Assembly (NCBI RefSeq): GCF_016767175.1 | Contig: NZ_CP068564.1 | Span: 1,922,001 to 1,986,000 of the forward strand | Reading direction: 5' to 3' | DNA from: Keratinibaculum paraultunense | GTDB lineage: Bacteria; Bacillota; Clostridia; Tissierellales; Tepidimicrobiaceae | DNA: 64,000 nt | Shown: one piece after another, positions 42,242 through 51,797 of the stretch | Position numbering within the stretch: the first letter of the stretch is position 1 | Layout of the letters: every line of letters starts with the position of its first letter | Notes under the pieces: model-generated | What the model saw: only the letters and a program-made list of their open reading frames with translations | Databases searched by the model: none | What the model was told of the DNA's origin: nothing | Translations under genes and position numbers: made by a program

Positions 42242-42261
42242 GGGACAGTCCTTACTGTCCC
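42242..42261. repeat. Palindromic hairpin GGGACAGT/ACTGTCCC
   Basis: An 8-bp perfect stem with a 4-nt loop sits just before cysS. T-rich on the plus-strand side. It resembles dispersed GGGACAGTCCC palindromes of clostridial genomes, but no second copy is seen in this window. Confidence 0.5.
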
Positions 42262-42273
42262 ATTTTTTTAAAA

Positions 42274-42297
42274 GCCGCCTCCAATTCAAGAGACGGC
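42274..42297 (-). terminator. Hairpin/terminator between gltX and cysS
   Basis: Minus-strand GCCGTCTC / GGAGGCGGC stem followed by TTTT. It would end the gltX transcript about 135 nt after the stop codon; the bases between are AT-rich without recognisable features. Confidence 0.6.
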
Positions 42298-42432
42298 AAA
42301 TCTATAACTTATTTACTATTAAAAAACTATTTTTCGCTTCACTACATGTAACGCCGTAATTTATATTATTAATTTATTTTAGTATTAAATAAACCTCATA
42401 TTAACATAATGTTAAATTAACTTAAAATTAAT

Positions 42433-43920
42433 CTAACCTTTTAAGTAGTGCTCCTTTGTATAGGATATTCGATCTAGTATCCCTTGTTTCCCCAAAAGAT
42501 ACAAAATATTTACAAGCTCTGGTCCATGAGTATTCCCTGTTAAAGCAATTCTTACAGGCATAAACAAATTTTTCCCCTTTATACCTGTTTTCTTCTGTAT
42601 CTTTTTCATAAATCCTCGAGCATACTCTTCATCTAATTCATCTATTGTAGCTAATTCTTCTTCAATAGCATTTAGAAGGGTTGGTACTTGTTCCTGCCTT
42701 AATACTTCTAATGCTTCATCACTTTCCAATTGAACTTCATCTTTAAAAAATATATCAACTTTATCTACTATTTCTGCTACAGTTGCCACTCCTTCCCTTA
42801 CTGTATCAACTAAAATTTTAAGCCAGTCAAAATTTTCTTCTGCAAATTTTTCATCTATATAACCTGCTTCTATTAAATAAGGAATAGCTAGCTTTGTTAA
42901 TTTATCCAAATCATATCTTCTTATATGATGAGCATTTACCCAATCTAATTTATCTTTATCAAATATACCTCCTGTTTTGGCTACCCTATCAAAAGAAAAT
43001 TCCTTTATCAATCCTTCCATATCAAATATTTCTTCATTACTTTCTGGGCTCCAGCCTACTAAAGCCAAATAATTTACTAATCCTTCTGGTAAATATCCTT
43101 TAGCTCTAAAGTCCTCTACTGCAACATCCCCGTGACGTTTACTTAGTTTCTTTCTATCCTTATTAAGAACTGTAGGCAAATGAACATAAGTAGGTTTTTC
43201 CCATCCAAATACTTCATATAAATATACATGTTTTGGAGTTGATGGCAACCATTCTTCCCCTCTTATTATATGGGTAATCTTCATAAGATGATCATCTACT
43301 ACTACAGCTAAATGGTAAGTAGGATATCCATCTGATTTTAACAATACTTGATCATCCATATCGTCAGTATTTATAACTATATCCCCTCTTACCAAATCAT
43401 GAAATTGTATATCCTTGTTATGAGGCAATTTCAATCGAACTACATACTCTTCCCCATTTGCTATTCTTTTTTTTGCTTCCTCAATGCTTAAGTTTCTACA
43501 AAATCCGTCATATTTAGGAATTAATCCTTTTATCTTTTGTTCTTCTCGAACTTTATCCAATCTCTCTTTGGAACAAAAACAATAATAAGCATGCCCTTTT
43601 TCTATTAATTCATCTACATATTTTTTATATATATCCAATCTTTCTGATTGAATATAAGGACCATAAGGGCCTCTCTGAACTATTTTCCCATCTTCTAAAA
43701 ATACACCTTCATCATATTCAATACCCGCCCAATTTAGAGCTTCTATTAGATTTTCAATAGCTCCTTCTACATATCTAGTTCTGTCAGTATCTTCAATTCT
43801 TAATACAAATTTACCATTATTATGCCTTGCAAATAAATAATTATATAAAGCAGTCCTAAGTCCACCTATATGAAGATAACCTGTAGGACTTGGTGCAAAT
43901 CTAACTCTAACTTCTTCCAA
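42433..43920 (-). CDS. gltX: Glutamate--tRNA ligase
   Basis: The class I synthetase has [20 protein letters not shown] (HIGH motif) at the very start and [15 protein letters not shown] (KMSKS-type). I start it at the TTG at 43920 (495 residues): GGGGAGG precedes it by 8 nt and the usual GluRS N-terminus follows at once. Longer in-frame starts would overlap the upstream DUF1002 gene and add 25 atypical residues. As in other Firmicutes it probably also charges tRNA-Gln for the amidotransferase pathway. Confidence 0.96.
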   Translation of the reverse strand: MEEVRVRFAPSPTGYLHIGGLRTALYNYLFARHNNGKFVLRIEDTDRTRYVEGAIENLIEALNWAGIEYDEGVFLEDGKIVQRGPYGPYIQSERLDIYKKYVDELIEKGHAYYCFCSKERLDKVREEQKIKGLIPKYDGFCRNLSIEEAKKRIANGEEYVVRLKLPHNKDIQFHDLVRGDIVINTDDMDDQVLLKSDGYPTYHLAVVVDDHLMKITHIIRGEEWLPSTPKHVYLYEVFGWEKPTYVHLPTVLNKDRKKLSKRHGDVAVEDFRAKGYLPEGLVNYLALVGWSPESNEEIFDMEGLIKEFSFDRVAKTGGIFDKDKLDWVNAHHIRRYDLDKLTKLAIPYLIEAGYIDEKFAEENFDWLKILVDTVREGVATVAEIVDKVDIFFKDEVQLESDEALEVLRQEQVPTLLNAIEEELATIDELDEEYARGFMKKIQKKTGIKGKNLFMPVRIALTGNTHGPELVNILYLLGKQGILDRISYTKEHYLKG

Positions 43921-43966
43921 ATCTATAACCTCCCCTTGTTTGATTGTTTCTATATTATAAATTATA

Positions 43967-44824
43967 TTATCCAAATAATCGATTAAAAAATCCAACTATT
44001 GCATCTAATATTCTTTCTAAAAAGGACCTAATTTCTATATTTTGCTCTAAAACCTCATCTATTTTACCTGATAAATCTTTAAGCTGTTCTTTTATTTCAT
44101 CAATATCTAAGTCCAATTTAGATATTCTTTTCATTAAAGATACTATTTCATCTATTTGTTCTTCTGTTAGTTCTATTCCTAGCTCCTCCGCTATTTCCTC
44201 TGTAACTTCCTTTATAGATCTTTTGCTTTTTATATTGTTATTTATTATATATATCTTTATACTGCTTATTAAATCTTCAGCTTTCTCTCGACCTATTTCA
44301 TTACCTAACTTAGCAGTTTTAGCTATTTCTTCACTAGCTACCTTTTTTTCTATTTCTGTAATTTCTTTCCCTGTCAAATCTTCAAAAGCTTTAAGAATTC
44401 CTGTTAGTGCTGCAGTTCCTGATACTGGGAAAGGACTAGATACTTTGATTTTTGCATCCTTGACTCCTGCTGTTACTAATGCATTCCTATACATATCATT
44501 AGTAACCCAAGTAATATTATTGGACTCTACAGATATACCTTCCCCTTCTGGAAGTTTTTCTACATATACACAAGATATAGCTCTAGTACCAATAATCTTT
44601 TCATCAATATATTCTCCTAAATATTCCCTTTCTTCTTCATTTGTAACTTCTATTATTTTTACACTTTCATCTACACCAAATTGGTCTAACATTTGTTTTC
44701 GCTGTTCTTGAGTTAAATCCTTTCCTAAACTTACAACTATCTGATGGGTCTCTGCATCTGCAAATGCTATACTAGAAATAATCAAAATGCTTATCAAAAT
44801 TATAGATATTATCCTAGTCTTCAT
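43967..44824 (-). CDS. Secreted DUF1002-family protein
   Basis: The 285-residue protein has an N-terminal signal peptide (hydrophobic residues 4-22, then AFADAETHQ) and a body typical of DUF1002 (YpuA-like): [32 protein letters not shown] and [15 protein letters not shown]. No enzymatic motif is seen. Function is unknown. It is inserted between proS and gltX, which are usually close neighbours. Confidence 0.85.
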   Translation of the reverse strand: MKTRIISIILISILIISSIAFADAETHQIVVSLGKDLTQEQRKQMLDQFGVDESVKIIEVTNEEEREYLGEYIDEKIIGTRAISCVYVEKLPEGEGISVESNNITWVTNDMYRNALVTAGVKDAKIKVSSPFPVSGTAALTGILKAFEDLTGKEITEIEKKVASEEIAKTAKLGNEIGREKAEDLISSIKIYIINNNIKSKRSIKEVTEEIAEELGIELTEEQIDEIVSLMKRISKLDLDIDEIKEQLKDLSGKIDEVLEQNIEIRSFLERILDAIVGFFNRLFG

Positions 44825-44921
44825 TAATATCCCCCCCCTATTTTTTTAATGCTTCTTTAGATAGAATACCTTATAAATTTAAATAATACAAGCTAATATC
44901 TAAAAATGATGTTAGATAAAT

Positions 44922-44946
44922 AAAGGACTAGAGTACTAGCCCTTTA
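44922..44946 (-). terminator. Terminator overlapping the proS stop codon
   Basis: Stem AAAGGGCTAG / CTAGTCCTTT with loop TACT, followed by ATTTAT on the minus strand. Confidence 0.65.
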
Positions 44947-46668
44947 TAACTTTAATCCTTCTTTTTTAAATTGCTCTTCTATTTTACTCATAACATCTTC
45001 TGCTAATATATTTTCATTTCTCCCATCTTTCCTCAAGGAATATTCTACTACATTTTCATTGGCTCTTTTACCTACTGTTATCCTAATGGGTATCCCAATT
45101 AAATCCCTGTCATTAAATTTAACTCCTGCTCTTTCATTTCTATCATCCAATAGTACTTCCAATCCCCTTTTAGTCAATTGATCATATAATTTTTCTCCTA
45201 ATTCCCTTTGCTCTTGGTTTTTAACATTTATGATGGTAATTATAACATGATAAGGGGCCACTACCAATGGCCATATGATACCATTTTCATCATGGTACTG
45301 CTCAACTATAGCTGCCATAGTTCTAGATACTCCTACTCCATAGGAACCCATTACAATTGGTTTTTCTTTACCACTTTCATCTAAATAAGTAGCTTTTAAA
45401 CTTTCACTATACTTAGTGCCTAGTTGAAATATATTTCCTACTTCAATCCCTCTATCCAATAGTATGGATTTGCCACATTTAGGACATATATCCCCTTCAG
45501 CTATCAAAAGCAAGTCCTCCACTACTTCTCCAGTAAAATCCCTACCATAATTAACATTTATTAAATGATAATTGGTTTCATTTCCTCCTACTACTATATT
45601 CTTCATCTGGGTAATTCTAGAATCTACCAATATCTTTACATTTTCTTTTAAACCTATTGGTCCAGTAAATCCCTTGTCTGCTCCAGTAATTTTCTTTATG
45701 GTTTCCTCATCTGCCAATTCCAATTCATGTTCTGGAACCTTTAGATAGTTGCATAATTTAGTTTCATTTAGCTCCCTGTTTCCTGGAATAATTGCTATTA
45801 CCGGTTCACCAGAAACTTTATACACTAGTGCCTTCCCAAATTTATTATCATCTATATTGAAAAACTCTACCAAATCATCAATAGTGGTAACATCAGGAGT
45901 ATATACCTTTTCTATCTCCTTCATCTCTTCATCTGTTTTCTCCACATGGTATACCACTTTAGCTTTTTCATCAGTTGCAGCATAATCACAATTATTACAA
46001 TAAGCTACTAAACTTTCACCAACTTCTGACATAGCCATAAATTCATGGGATTGATTGCCTCCCATAGCACCTGAATCTCCTTCTACCACCTTATATTTTA
46101 TTTTTAACCTAGTAAATATCTTATCATAAGCTTCCCACATCTGTTTATAAGACTTTTTCATTCCTTCTATATCCCTATCAAAACTATAAGCATCTTTCAT
46201 AATAAATTCCCTTGCCCTTATAAGACCAAATCGTGGTCTTTTTTCATCTCTATACTTAGTTTGAATTTGATATAGGTTTAAAGGCAATTGCTTGTAAGAT
46301 TTTATTTCATCTCTTATAACAAATGTAAAATATTCTTCATGGGTTGGTCCTAGACAAAATTCTCTCATATGTCTATCTTTAAGTTTAAACATCTCTGGCC
46401 CATAATTTCCCCATCTTCCACTAGCTTCCCAAAGTTCCTTTGGCTGAATAGCTGACATTAATAATTCTTGGGAACCAGCATTATCCATTTCTTCTCTTAC
46501 TATATTTTCAATTTTTCTAATCACCCTATATCCAAGGGGAAGATAGGAATATATACCAGATACTAATTTACGTATCATTCCTCCCCTTACCAATAATTGA
46601 TGACTAGGAATTTCCGCTTCTGAAGGTGCTTCCCTTAAAGTTGGCATATATAGTTTCGACATTCTCAT
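44944..46668 (-). CDS. proS: Proline--tRNA ligase (bacterial type with editing domain)
   Basis: The 574-residue class II synthetase has motif 1-2 segments ([40 protein letters not shown]), the INS editing insertion (about residues 230-400, with the [14 protein letters not shown] region) and motif 3 ([20 protein letters not shown]). It is controlled by an upstream T-box leader. Confidence 0.97.
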   Translation of the reverse strand: MRMSKLYMPTLREAPSEAEIPSHQLLVRGGMIRKLVSGIYSYLPLGYRVIRKIENIVREEMDNAGSQELLMSAIQPKELWEASGRWGNYGPEMFKLKDRHMREFCLGPTHEEYFTFVIRDEIKSYKQLPLNLYQIQTKYRDEKRPRFGLIRAREFIMKDAYSFDRDIEGMKKSYKQMWEAYDKIFTRLKIKYKVVEGDSGAMGGNQSHEFMAMSEVGESLVAYCNNCDYAATDEKAKVVYHVEKTDEEMKEIEKVYTPDVTTIDDLVEFFNIDDNKFGKALVYKVSGEPVIAIIPGNRELNETKLCNYLKVPEHELELADEETIKKITGADKGFTGPIGLKENVKILVDSRITQMKNIVVGGNETNYHLINVNYGRDFTGEVVEDLLLIAEGDICPKCGKSILLDRGIEVGNIFQLGTKYSESLKATYLDESGKEKPIVMGSYGVGVSRTMAAIVEQYHDENGIIWPLVVAPYHVIITIINVKNQEQRELGEKLYDQLTKRGLEVLLDDRNERAGVKFNDRDLIGIPIRITVGKRANENVVEYSLRKDGRNENILAEDVMSKIEEQFKKEGLKL

Positions 46669-46731
46669 ATAATATTCTCCTCCTCATTTTTAATTACAAC
46701 AGTATTGTTTTTTTAAAATTTAAATAAAAAA

Positions 46732-46765
46732 ACCTTTCATCTCCATTAATATAGAGACGAAAGGT
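46732..46765 (-). terminator. T-box terminator hairpin
   Basis: ACCTTTCGTCTC / GAGATGAAAGGT stem followed by seven T on the minus strand; it competes with the T-box antiterminator. Confidence 0.9.
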
Positions 46766-46990
46766 AAGTTTTCGCGGTACCACTCTAATAGGCTTAAATA
46801 CATGCCCACTCGAAGTCTTAACGGGACTAACGTTTAAGCCTACTAAATTCAGCTTAAATGCTCTAGAAGGGGTTCAATATTAAGAAGGTCAGAAATCTTC
46901 CACCAAATGATTTCCTCTCTTTAGACCATTAATATCTACTATTTTCTATCTAAGCATATTCATAATGAACTTGTAAATCCTTCGTTCATA
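46732..46990 (-). ncRNA. T-box leader of proS
   Basis: The minus-strand leader has a long stem I region with the AGAGGAAATC/GATTTCTGACC arm, a pseudoknot-type repeat (GGCTTAAACG and TATTTAAGCC), the T-box core GTGGTACCGCGAA (46783-46771), and a terminator (46765-46732). The 3' side of the likely specifier loop reads GAACCCCTTC (about 46876-46867), so a proline codon (CCC or CCU) is available, which matches the downstream gene. Uncharged tRNA-Pro would stabilise the antiterminator. Confidence 0.92.
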
Positions 46991-46991
46991 C

Positions 46992-47020
46992 AGTATATCA
47001 TAAGTGAAATTCAAGTACAA
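46992..47020 (-). promoter_or_regulatory. Promoter of the proS T-box transcript
   Basis: Minus-strand TTGTAC (47020-47015), 17 bp, TATACT (46997-46992), between ispF and the T-box. Confidence 0.7.
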
Positions 47021-47046
47021 GTTAAAAATTATTCTTTCTCTAATTT

Positions 47047-47520
47047 TTATTTTTCAAATAATAAGCACACGCTATAAGCAGAGATACCTTCTTCTCTTCC
47101 TTCAAAACCTAATTGTTCTGTTGTAGTAGCTTTTATATTTATATTTTTAGAGGATATATTTAAAATTTCAGAAATATTGTTTTTCATTGCTTCTATATAA
47201 GATTCCATCTTAGGTTTTTGAGCTACTATTACACAATCTATATTTCCAACTTTGTACTTAGATTTTAAAAGAATTTCATAAACCTTCTCTAATAATACTA
47301 TGCTTGAAATATCTTTATATGCATCATCAGTATCTGGAAAATGTTTTCCTATGTCCCCTTGTCCTAAAGCTCCTAATATACTATCCATAATGGCATGAAT
47401 CAATACATCTGCATCAGAATGACCTAAAAGTCCTTTTTCATAAGGGATATCCACTCCCCCTATGATTAGTTTCCTGTCCTTAACTAATTTATGAACATCA
47501 TATCCTATTCCTATTCTCAT
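47047..47520 (-). CDS. ispF: 2-C-methyl-D-erythritol 2,4-cyclodiphosphate synthase
   Basis: The 157-residue MEP-pathway enzyme has the zinc ligands in GIGYDVHKL (Asp8, His10) and [20 protein letters not shown]. It makes the cyclodiphosphate intermediate of isoprenoid synthesis. It lies 9 nt from ispD, its pathway neighbour. Confidence 0.97.
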   Translation of the reverse strand: MRIGIGYDVHKLVKDRKLIIGGVDIPYEKGLLGHSDADVLIHAIMDSILGALGQGDIGKHFPDTDDAYKDISSIVLLEKVYEILLKSKYKVGNIDCVIVAQKPKMESYIEAMKNNISEILNISSKNINIKATTTEQLGFEGREEGISAYSVCLLFEK

Positions 47521-47529
47521 CTTTTATCT

Positions 47530-48270
47530 CTATCTCCCTTGAAACGCAAACTCTATTCTATTAAATATAGTGCTTCTATCCTTTAATAAAGATTCGGCTA
47601 TTATAAGATCTTCAGGGGTGGTTATTTTTATATTCTCATAACTACCCATTATCATCTTCACTTCTATGCCTAATCTTTCTACTAAACCAGCATCATCAGT
47701 ACCCATAAATCCACCTTCTATAGCCTTTTTATAACCTTCCATTATTATAGGCTTTTTAAAACACTGAGGTGTCTGAGCTGCCCACAACAAATCTCTATTA
47801 GGAGTATTTGTTACATTGCCTTTGTTCCCTACTACCTTTATAGTATCCTTAACAGGCACTCCTACCACACAAGCACCATGCTCAAAAGTAGCCTTTATAC
47901 TGTCTATAATATTTTCGATCTTTACAAAGGGTCTTGCACCATCATGAGATAAAACTATATCACATTTCTCATCAAGAGCTAATAAACCATTATATACTGA
48001 GTCTTGTCTTTCTTTTCCGCCTCTAACTATTTTAGTTACTTTATTAAAATTATATCTTCTTACTATTTCTTCCCTACAATATTCAATTTCATCTTCCCTA
48101 GCTACTACTATTATTTCATCTACATATTTACATTTTTCAAATTTTTCTATAGTATGAGCAAGTATAGGCTTATTATCTACAAATATAAACTGTTTATTTA
48201 TATTGCTTCCCATTCTATTACTCATTCCAGCTGCTGCAATTATAGCTGAAATATATTGATTTCTATACAT
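47530..48270 (-). CDS. ispD: 2-C-methyl-D-erythritol 4-phosphate cytidylyltransferase
   Basis: The 246-residue enzyme has the CTP-binding SAIIAAAGMSNRMGSNINKQ and the conserved LSHDGARPFV. The ATG at 48270 follows AGAGGTG; the upstream GTG is part of that ribosome site. It acts two steps before IspF in the MEP pathway and is co-transcribed with ispF. Confidence 0.96.
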   Translation of the reverse strand: MYRNQYISAIIAAAGMSNRMGSNINKQFIFVDNKPILAHTIEKFEKCKYVDEIIVVAREDEIEYCREEIVRRYNFNKVTKIVRGGKERQDSVYNGLLALDEKCDIVLSHDGARPFVKIENIIDSIKATFEHGACVVGVPVKDTIKVVGNKGNVTNTPNRDLLWAAQTPQCFKKPIIMEGYKKAIEGGFMGTDDAGLVERLGIEVKMIMGSYENIKITTPEDLIIAESLLKDRSTIFNRIEFAFQGR

Positions 48271-48349
48271 TGAATTCACCTCTTGTTTATTATAGCATAT
48301 AAAAATAAATTATAAAATTTTTTTATAATACACAAAAACACACAAAAAT

Positions 48350-48376
48350 ATTAGGGTCAAATTACTTGACCCTAAA
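48350..48376 (-). terminator. Terminator overlapping the end of the PIN/TRAM gene
   Basis: TAGGGTCAA / TTGACCCTA stem with ATATTTTTGTG following on the minus strand; it separates this gene from ispD. Confidence 0.75.
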
Positions 48377-49466
48377 CTGCTCTATCCGCCATAGTCTTTG
48401 GCTTTGCAAAAATCATTCTTCCAGCTGAAGTTTGTAATACACTAGTTACTAAAACATCTATAGTTTCACCAATATGTTTTTTCCCACTTTCAACAACTAT
48501 CATAGTCCCATCATCTAAATAAGCTAATCCTTGACCAGACTCTTTACCATCTTTTATTACTTGCACTACCATTTCCTCACCAGGCAACACTATAGGTTTA
48601 ACTGCATTAGCTAATTCATTGATATTCAACACTTCTATGCCTTGAACTTCTGCCACTTTATTTAAATTATAATCATTAGTAATTATTTTCCCCTTAAGCA
48701 TTTGAGTAAGCTTCAATAATTTTGTATCCACTTCTTTTTCTTCTTCAAATTTTTTATCATGAATTATAACCTCAATGTCTAATTCTTTTTGAATTTTATT
48801 TAATATATCTAATCCTCTTCTTCCTCTATTCCTTTTAAGTGCATCAGATGAATCTGCAATATGCTGTAATTCTTCTAAAACAAATTCTGGTATTATCAAT
48901 GGTCCTTCTATAAATCCAGTTCTGCATATATCGGCAATTCTGCCATCAATTATTACACTAGTATCCAATATTTTAGGACAAGATCTATAATTAGTTTTTA
49001 CTCTATCTTTATTATTTTTTTTGAAATTCCCAATAGCATTAGTAAAATCCTCTTTTTTTCTAGTAGGAACTTTTATTCCAAGATAACCAAATATTGCATA
49101 AAGAAAAATTGATATTATGACTCCTAGATACGGAATGCCCAAATTATAAAATGGTTGACTTAAAAGATAAGCAATAATCAACCCAACTATTAATCCAATA
49201 GATCCCAATGCAATTTCATAAGCTGGCATTTTCTGAAGCTCTGCTTCAAAAAATTGAATAGATTTTCTACCACCTTTTATAAATTTTGGAGCCAATAAGA
49301 AAAAAATAATTCCAAATGTTATGCCCACAACTGCATAGATTACTAAACTTATCCAACCCTTACTTGGTAAATTTAATATTCCTAAAGCTTTAAATCCAGT
49401 AACTATACCTATTCCAATTAGCAAACCTATTAAACTAATTGCTCCTCTTAATATTTTATCAATCAT
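48372..49466 (-). CDS. Membrane PIN/TRAM domain protein (YacL-like)
   Basis: The 364-residue protein has four hydrophobic segments in residues 1-135, a PIN nuclease domain (ILDTSVIIDGRIADICRTGF, IITNDYNLNKVA) with conserved Asp residues, and a C-terminal TRAM RNA-binding domain (QVIKDGKESGQGLAYLDDGT). The Bacillus homologue YacL sits before ispD as here. It is a likely RNase; substrate is not established. Confidence 0.92.
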   Translation of the reverse strand: MIDKILRGAISLIGLLIGIGIVTGFKALGILNLPSKGWISLVIYAVVGITFGIIFFLLAPKFIKGGRKSIQFFEAELQKMPAYEIALGSIGLIVGLIIAYLLSQPFYNLGIPYLGVIISIFLYAIFGYLGIKVPTRKKEDFTNAIGNFKKNNKDRVKTNYRSCPKILDTSVIIDGRIADICRTGFIEGPLIIPEFVLEELQHIADSSDALKRNRGRRGLDILNKIQKELDIEVIIHDKKFEEEKEVDTKLLKLTQMLKGKIITNDYNLNKVAEVQGIEVLNINELANAVKPIVLPGEEMVVQVIKDGKESGQGLAYLDDGTMIVVESGKKHIGETIDVLVTSVLQTSAGRMIFAKPKTMADRAV

Positions 49467-49539
49467 CAGTTCACCTCCTATACTATATTTATTACCATAA
49501 AAATAAATAATATAACCAAAAAAATAATATTATTTTTAT

Positions 49540-50022
49540 TTATTCAAAATTAACTGCTTCATCAATTATTCTTTCAGTTTCTTCTGGATCATAATCAGAG
49601 GCTAATACGATTTCGCTTATTAGCATTTGTTTAGCACTATTTAACATTTTTCTTTCTCCCGTTGAAAGTCCTTTTTCTGCATCTCTAATCATTAAATTCC
49701 TTACTACAGCCGCAATTTCAAATATATCTCCAGTTTTAATTCTTTCCATGTTGAGTCTATAACGTCTATTCCAATTTTGAGGCATTTTAGATTGATCTCC
49801 TTTAAGAATTTCCAACACTTTTTCCATATCTTCGTCATCTATTACTTCTCTAATACCAATTTCTTCTACATTATCTACGGGAATCATAACCTTCATATCT
49901 CCAATTGGCATTTTCATTATATAGTATTTTCTCTTTTCTCCTAATATTTCTTTTTCCTCAATTCCTTCTATTATCCCAGCACCATGCATAGGATAAACCA
50001 CCTTATCTCCAATATTAAACAT
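49540..50022 (-). CDS. carD: CarD/CdnL-type RNA polymerase-binding regulator
   Basis: The 160-residue protein has the CarD-TRCF RNA-polymerase-interacting domain (NIGDKVVYPMHGAGIIEGIE, then YYIMKMPIGDMKVMIPVDNV) and a helical C-terminal half (NWNRRYRLNMERIKTGD). It is a global transcription initiation regulator acting at promoters. It has two tandem promoters. Confidence 0.92.
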   Translation of the reverse strand: MFNIGDKVVYPMHGAGIIEGIEEKEILGEKRKYYIMKMPIGDMKVMIPVDNVEEIGIREVIDDEDMEKVLEILKGDQSKMPQNWNRRYRLNMERIKTGDIFEIAAVVRNLMIRDAEKGLSTGERKMLNSAKQMLISEIVLASDYDPEETERIIDEAVNFE

Positions 50023-50060
50023 ATTACAACCTCCTATCCATACTACTGTCTATTATATAC

Positions 50061-50089
50061 ATTATACAATAATATGTATAGATTGTAAA
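50061..50089 (-). promoter_or_regulatory. Downstream promoter of carD
   Basis: Minus-strand TTTACA (50089-50084), 17 bp, TATAAT (50066-50061), about 30 nt from the carD start. Confidence 0.7.
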
Positions 50090-50095
50090 GAATAT

Positions 50096-50125
50096 ATTCT
50101 ACCACAATAAGATTTACTTTGTCAA
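50096..50125 (-). promoter_or_regulatory. Upstream promoter of carD
   Basis: Minus-strand TTGACA (50125-50120), 18 bp, TAGAAT (50101-50096). Divergent from the plus-strand promoter at 50169-50198. Confidence 0.65.
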
Positions 50126-50168
50126 CTATTTCTTAAATTTTTTCCAAAAAATATATCTTTAGAAATAT

Positions 50169-50198
50169 TTGACAAATGCTTGTCCCTATCAGTATAAT
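50169..50198 (+). promoter_or_regulatory. Promoter of the plus-strand gene at 50238
   Basis: TTGACA (50169-50174), 18 bp, TATAAT (50193-50198), with an AGGGGTGG ribosome site before the ATG at 50238. Confidence 0.75.
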
Positions 50199-50237
50199 AA
50201 AATTAGAATCAATAATCATGTGACAGGGGTGGACTAA

Positions 50238-50660
50238 ATGAATTTAAAGGAAAATATGATTAATATTAAAAATGAATTAAGTATGAATGAGTTTCAAAAT
50301 CAAGTAGAAGATGTACTTATTAGGCATAAAAGCATCTTGGATATAATTACAAAGCTAGAGGAGTATACTGCAAGAATTAATAGAGCTGTGATCAAATCTG
50401 CCACTTCCTGTGGTTGTATTAAGATTACTGCAAAAAAACAAAACTACAATTTAGATTCTTTAGAAGAAATTAAAAATAATCTAGAAAGCCATGTAGAAGG
50501 TGAGCTGTGTCCTGGATGCAAAGAGATATTGGAAGAAGAAATAGGTGCATACCTATTTTATTTGGCAGCATTATGCAATACATTTGATGTAGATATTTCT
50601 GATGCTATATTAAAAGAATATAATAATATAAAAACTCTGGGCATCTTCAGCCTTAAATAG
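50238..50660 (+). CDS. Small conserved clostridial protein of unknown function
   Basis: This 140-residue soluble protein is the only rightward gene in the window. It is mostly helical, with a Cys pair in TSCGCIKITAKK and another in GELCPGCKEILEEEIG, followed by AYLFYLAALCNTFDVDISDA, which is faintly like the MazG-type helix motif. Similar proteins, sometimes labelled DUF1573, are found next to disA in clostridia; I recall this from memory. The four Cys could bind metal. It converges on disA. Confidence 0.8.
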   Translation: MNLKENMINIKNELSMNEFQNQVEDVLIRHKSILDIITKLEEYTARINRAVIKSATSCGCIKITAKKQNYNLDSLEEIKNNLESHVEGELCPGCKEILEEEIGAYLFYLAALCNTFDVDISDAILKEYNNIKTLGIFSLK

Positions 50661-50669
50661 ATTAAAAAT

Positions 50670-50713
50670 GGAAGGGTTAATAAAATTGTTCCTTATATTT
50701 TTTTAACCCTTCC
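50670..50713. terminator. Possible bidirectional terminator between the plus-strand gene and disA
   Basis: GGAAGGGTTAA (50670-50680) pairs with TTAACCCTTCC (50703-50713) across a 22-nt loop. It includes the disA stop codon. The loop is long and T-rich. Confidence 0.5.
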
Positions 50714-51717
50714 ACAATACTCATTGATCTGATTTGCCCTACTCCTTCTACTTGATTTAACTGATTAACTGAAGCATTAATTATATCTTGAAATGAATCA
50801 AAGGAGTCTACTACATTTTCGATTACATAATTAGGAATTCGTGGAAGCTTATTAAGTATCCTATATCCTTTTGGATTAACTTTTATATCTAAAGTCTTAA
50901 GCCCATCATCGTATCCCAATATATTAGCTATTTTATTTAAATCCAATAACTGTTGTGAACTTAAATTATTAAGTTTATTGTATACATGCATATAATCCTG
51001 TTTGCCTTTTACATAATCCCTAACTAAATTTATGCTACCTTTTTCTATACCATCCATCAATTCAATAACTTGCATATTTAATAATCTTCCTTCTACACCT
51101 AATTCGGATATATACATATCTATTTCTTTACCAATTCTTAAAACCATTTCCATCTTTTGTATAGTTTTTACTACATCATACAAGGTAGTAGAATTGCGAA
51201 ATTCTGCAGTAGTTAAAGTATATATAAATTGATCTAATGTCTTCCTATATTTTTCTAGAGTTTGAACTGCTTGATTTGTTTTATTTAATATTTCATTAAT
51301 ATCTTTTAATATATATTTATAGTTACCTTTATAAAGAGTTATTATATTCCTTTTTTTAGAAATAGATATTACCAAAGTATTGGTTTGCTTAGCTACTCTT
51401 TCTGCAGTTTTATGTCGGGTACCTGTTTCTTTAGAATCAATATGATGACAAGGAAGCAGTTGGGCATTAGCATATACAATTCGCTTTAAATCACTGCTAA
51501 GTATTATAGCACCATCCATTTTAGCCAATTCATATATATTTGAAGAAGTATATTCACAATTTATATAAAAACCTCCATGAACAATATCCAATACTTCCTT
51601 TGTATTTCCTACTACTATTAATGCTCCCATTCTTGCATTTATTATATTATCAAGTCCTTCTCTTAAAGGAGTGCCAGGTGCAACAATCCTCAAAGTTTCA
51701 TATAAATCCATGTTCAT
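50677..51717 (-). CDS. disA: Diadenylate cyclase / DNA integrity scanning protein DisA
   Basis: The 346-residue enzyme makes c-di-AMP. The DAC domain has MDGAIILS and TGTRHKTAERV active-site motifs, followed by a helical spine and a C-terminal helix-hairpin-helix DNA-binding domain (LNQVEGVGQIRSMSIVEGLK). It follows radA, as in Bacillus, where RadA and DisA work together in DNA-damage sensing in sporulation. Confidence 0.97.
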   Translation of the reverse strand: MNMDLYETLRIVAPGTPLREGLDNIINARMGALIVVGNTKEVLDIVHGGFYINCEYTSSNIYELAKMDGAIILSSDLKRIVYANAQLLPCHHIDSKETGTRHKTAERVAKQTNTLVISISKKRNIITLYKGNYKYILKDINEILNKTNQAVQTLEKYRKTLDQFIYTLTTAEFRNSTTLYDVVKTIQKMEMVLRIGKEIDMYISELGVEGRLLNMQVIELMDGIEKGSINLVRDYVKGKQDYMHVYNKLNNLSSQQLLDLNKIANILGYDDGLKTLDIKVNPKGYRILNKLPRIPNYVIENVVDSFDSFQDIINASVNQLNQVEGVGQIRSMSIVEGLKKYKEQFY

Positions 51718-51797
51718 ATAGTACCCTCCAAGTTTATCTATTTCATAAGATATTATATGATTAATTTAACATTCTAATACAAAAAGCTATATTATCT

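Noticed and set aside
42214-42432. T-box in front of cysS
   Set aside because: No GTGG-ACCGCG core; only two hairpins and AT-rich sequence.
43944-44711. 255-codon plus-strand frame opposite the DUF1002 gene
   Set aside because: The minus-strand gene has a signal peptide, ribosome site and family pattern; the plus frame is Ser/Ile-rich noise.
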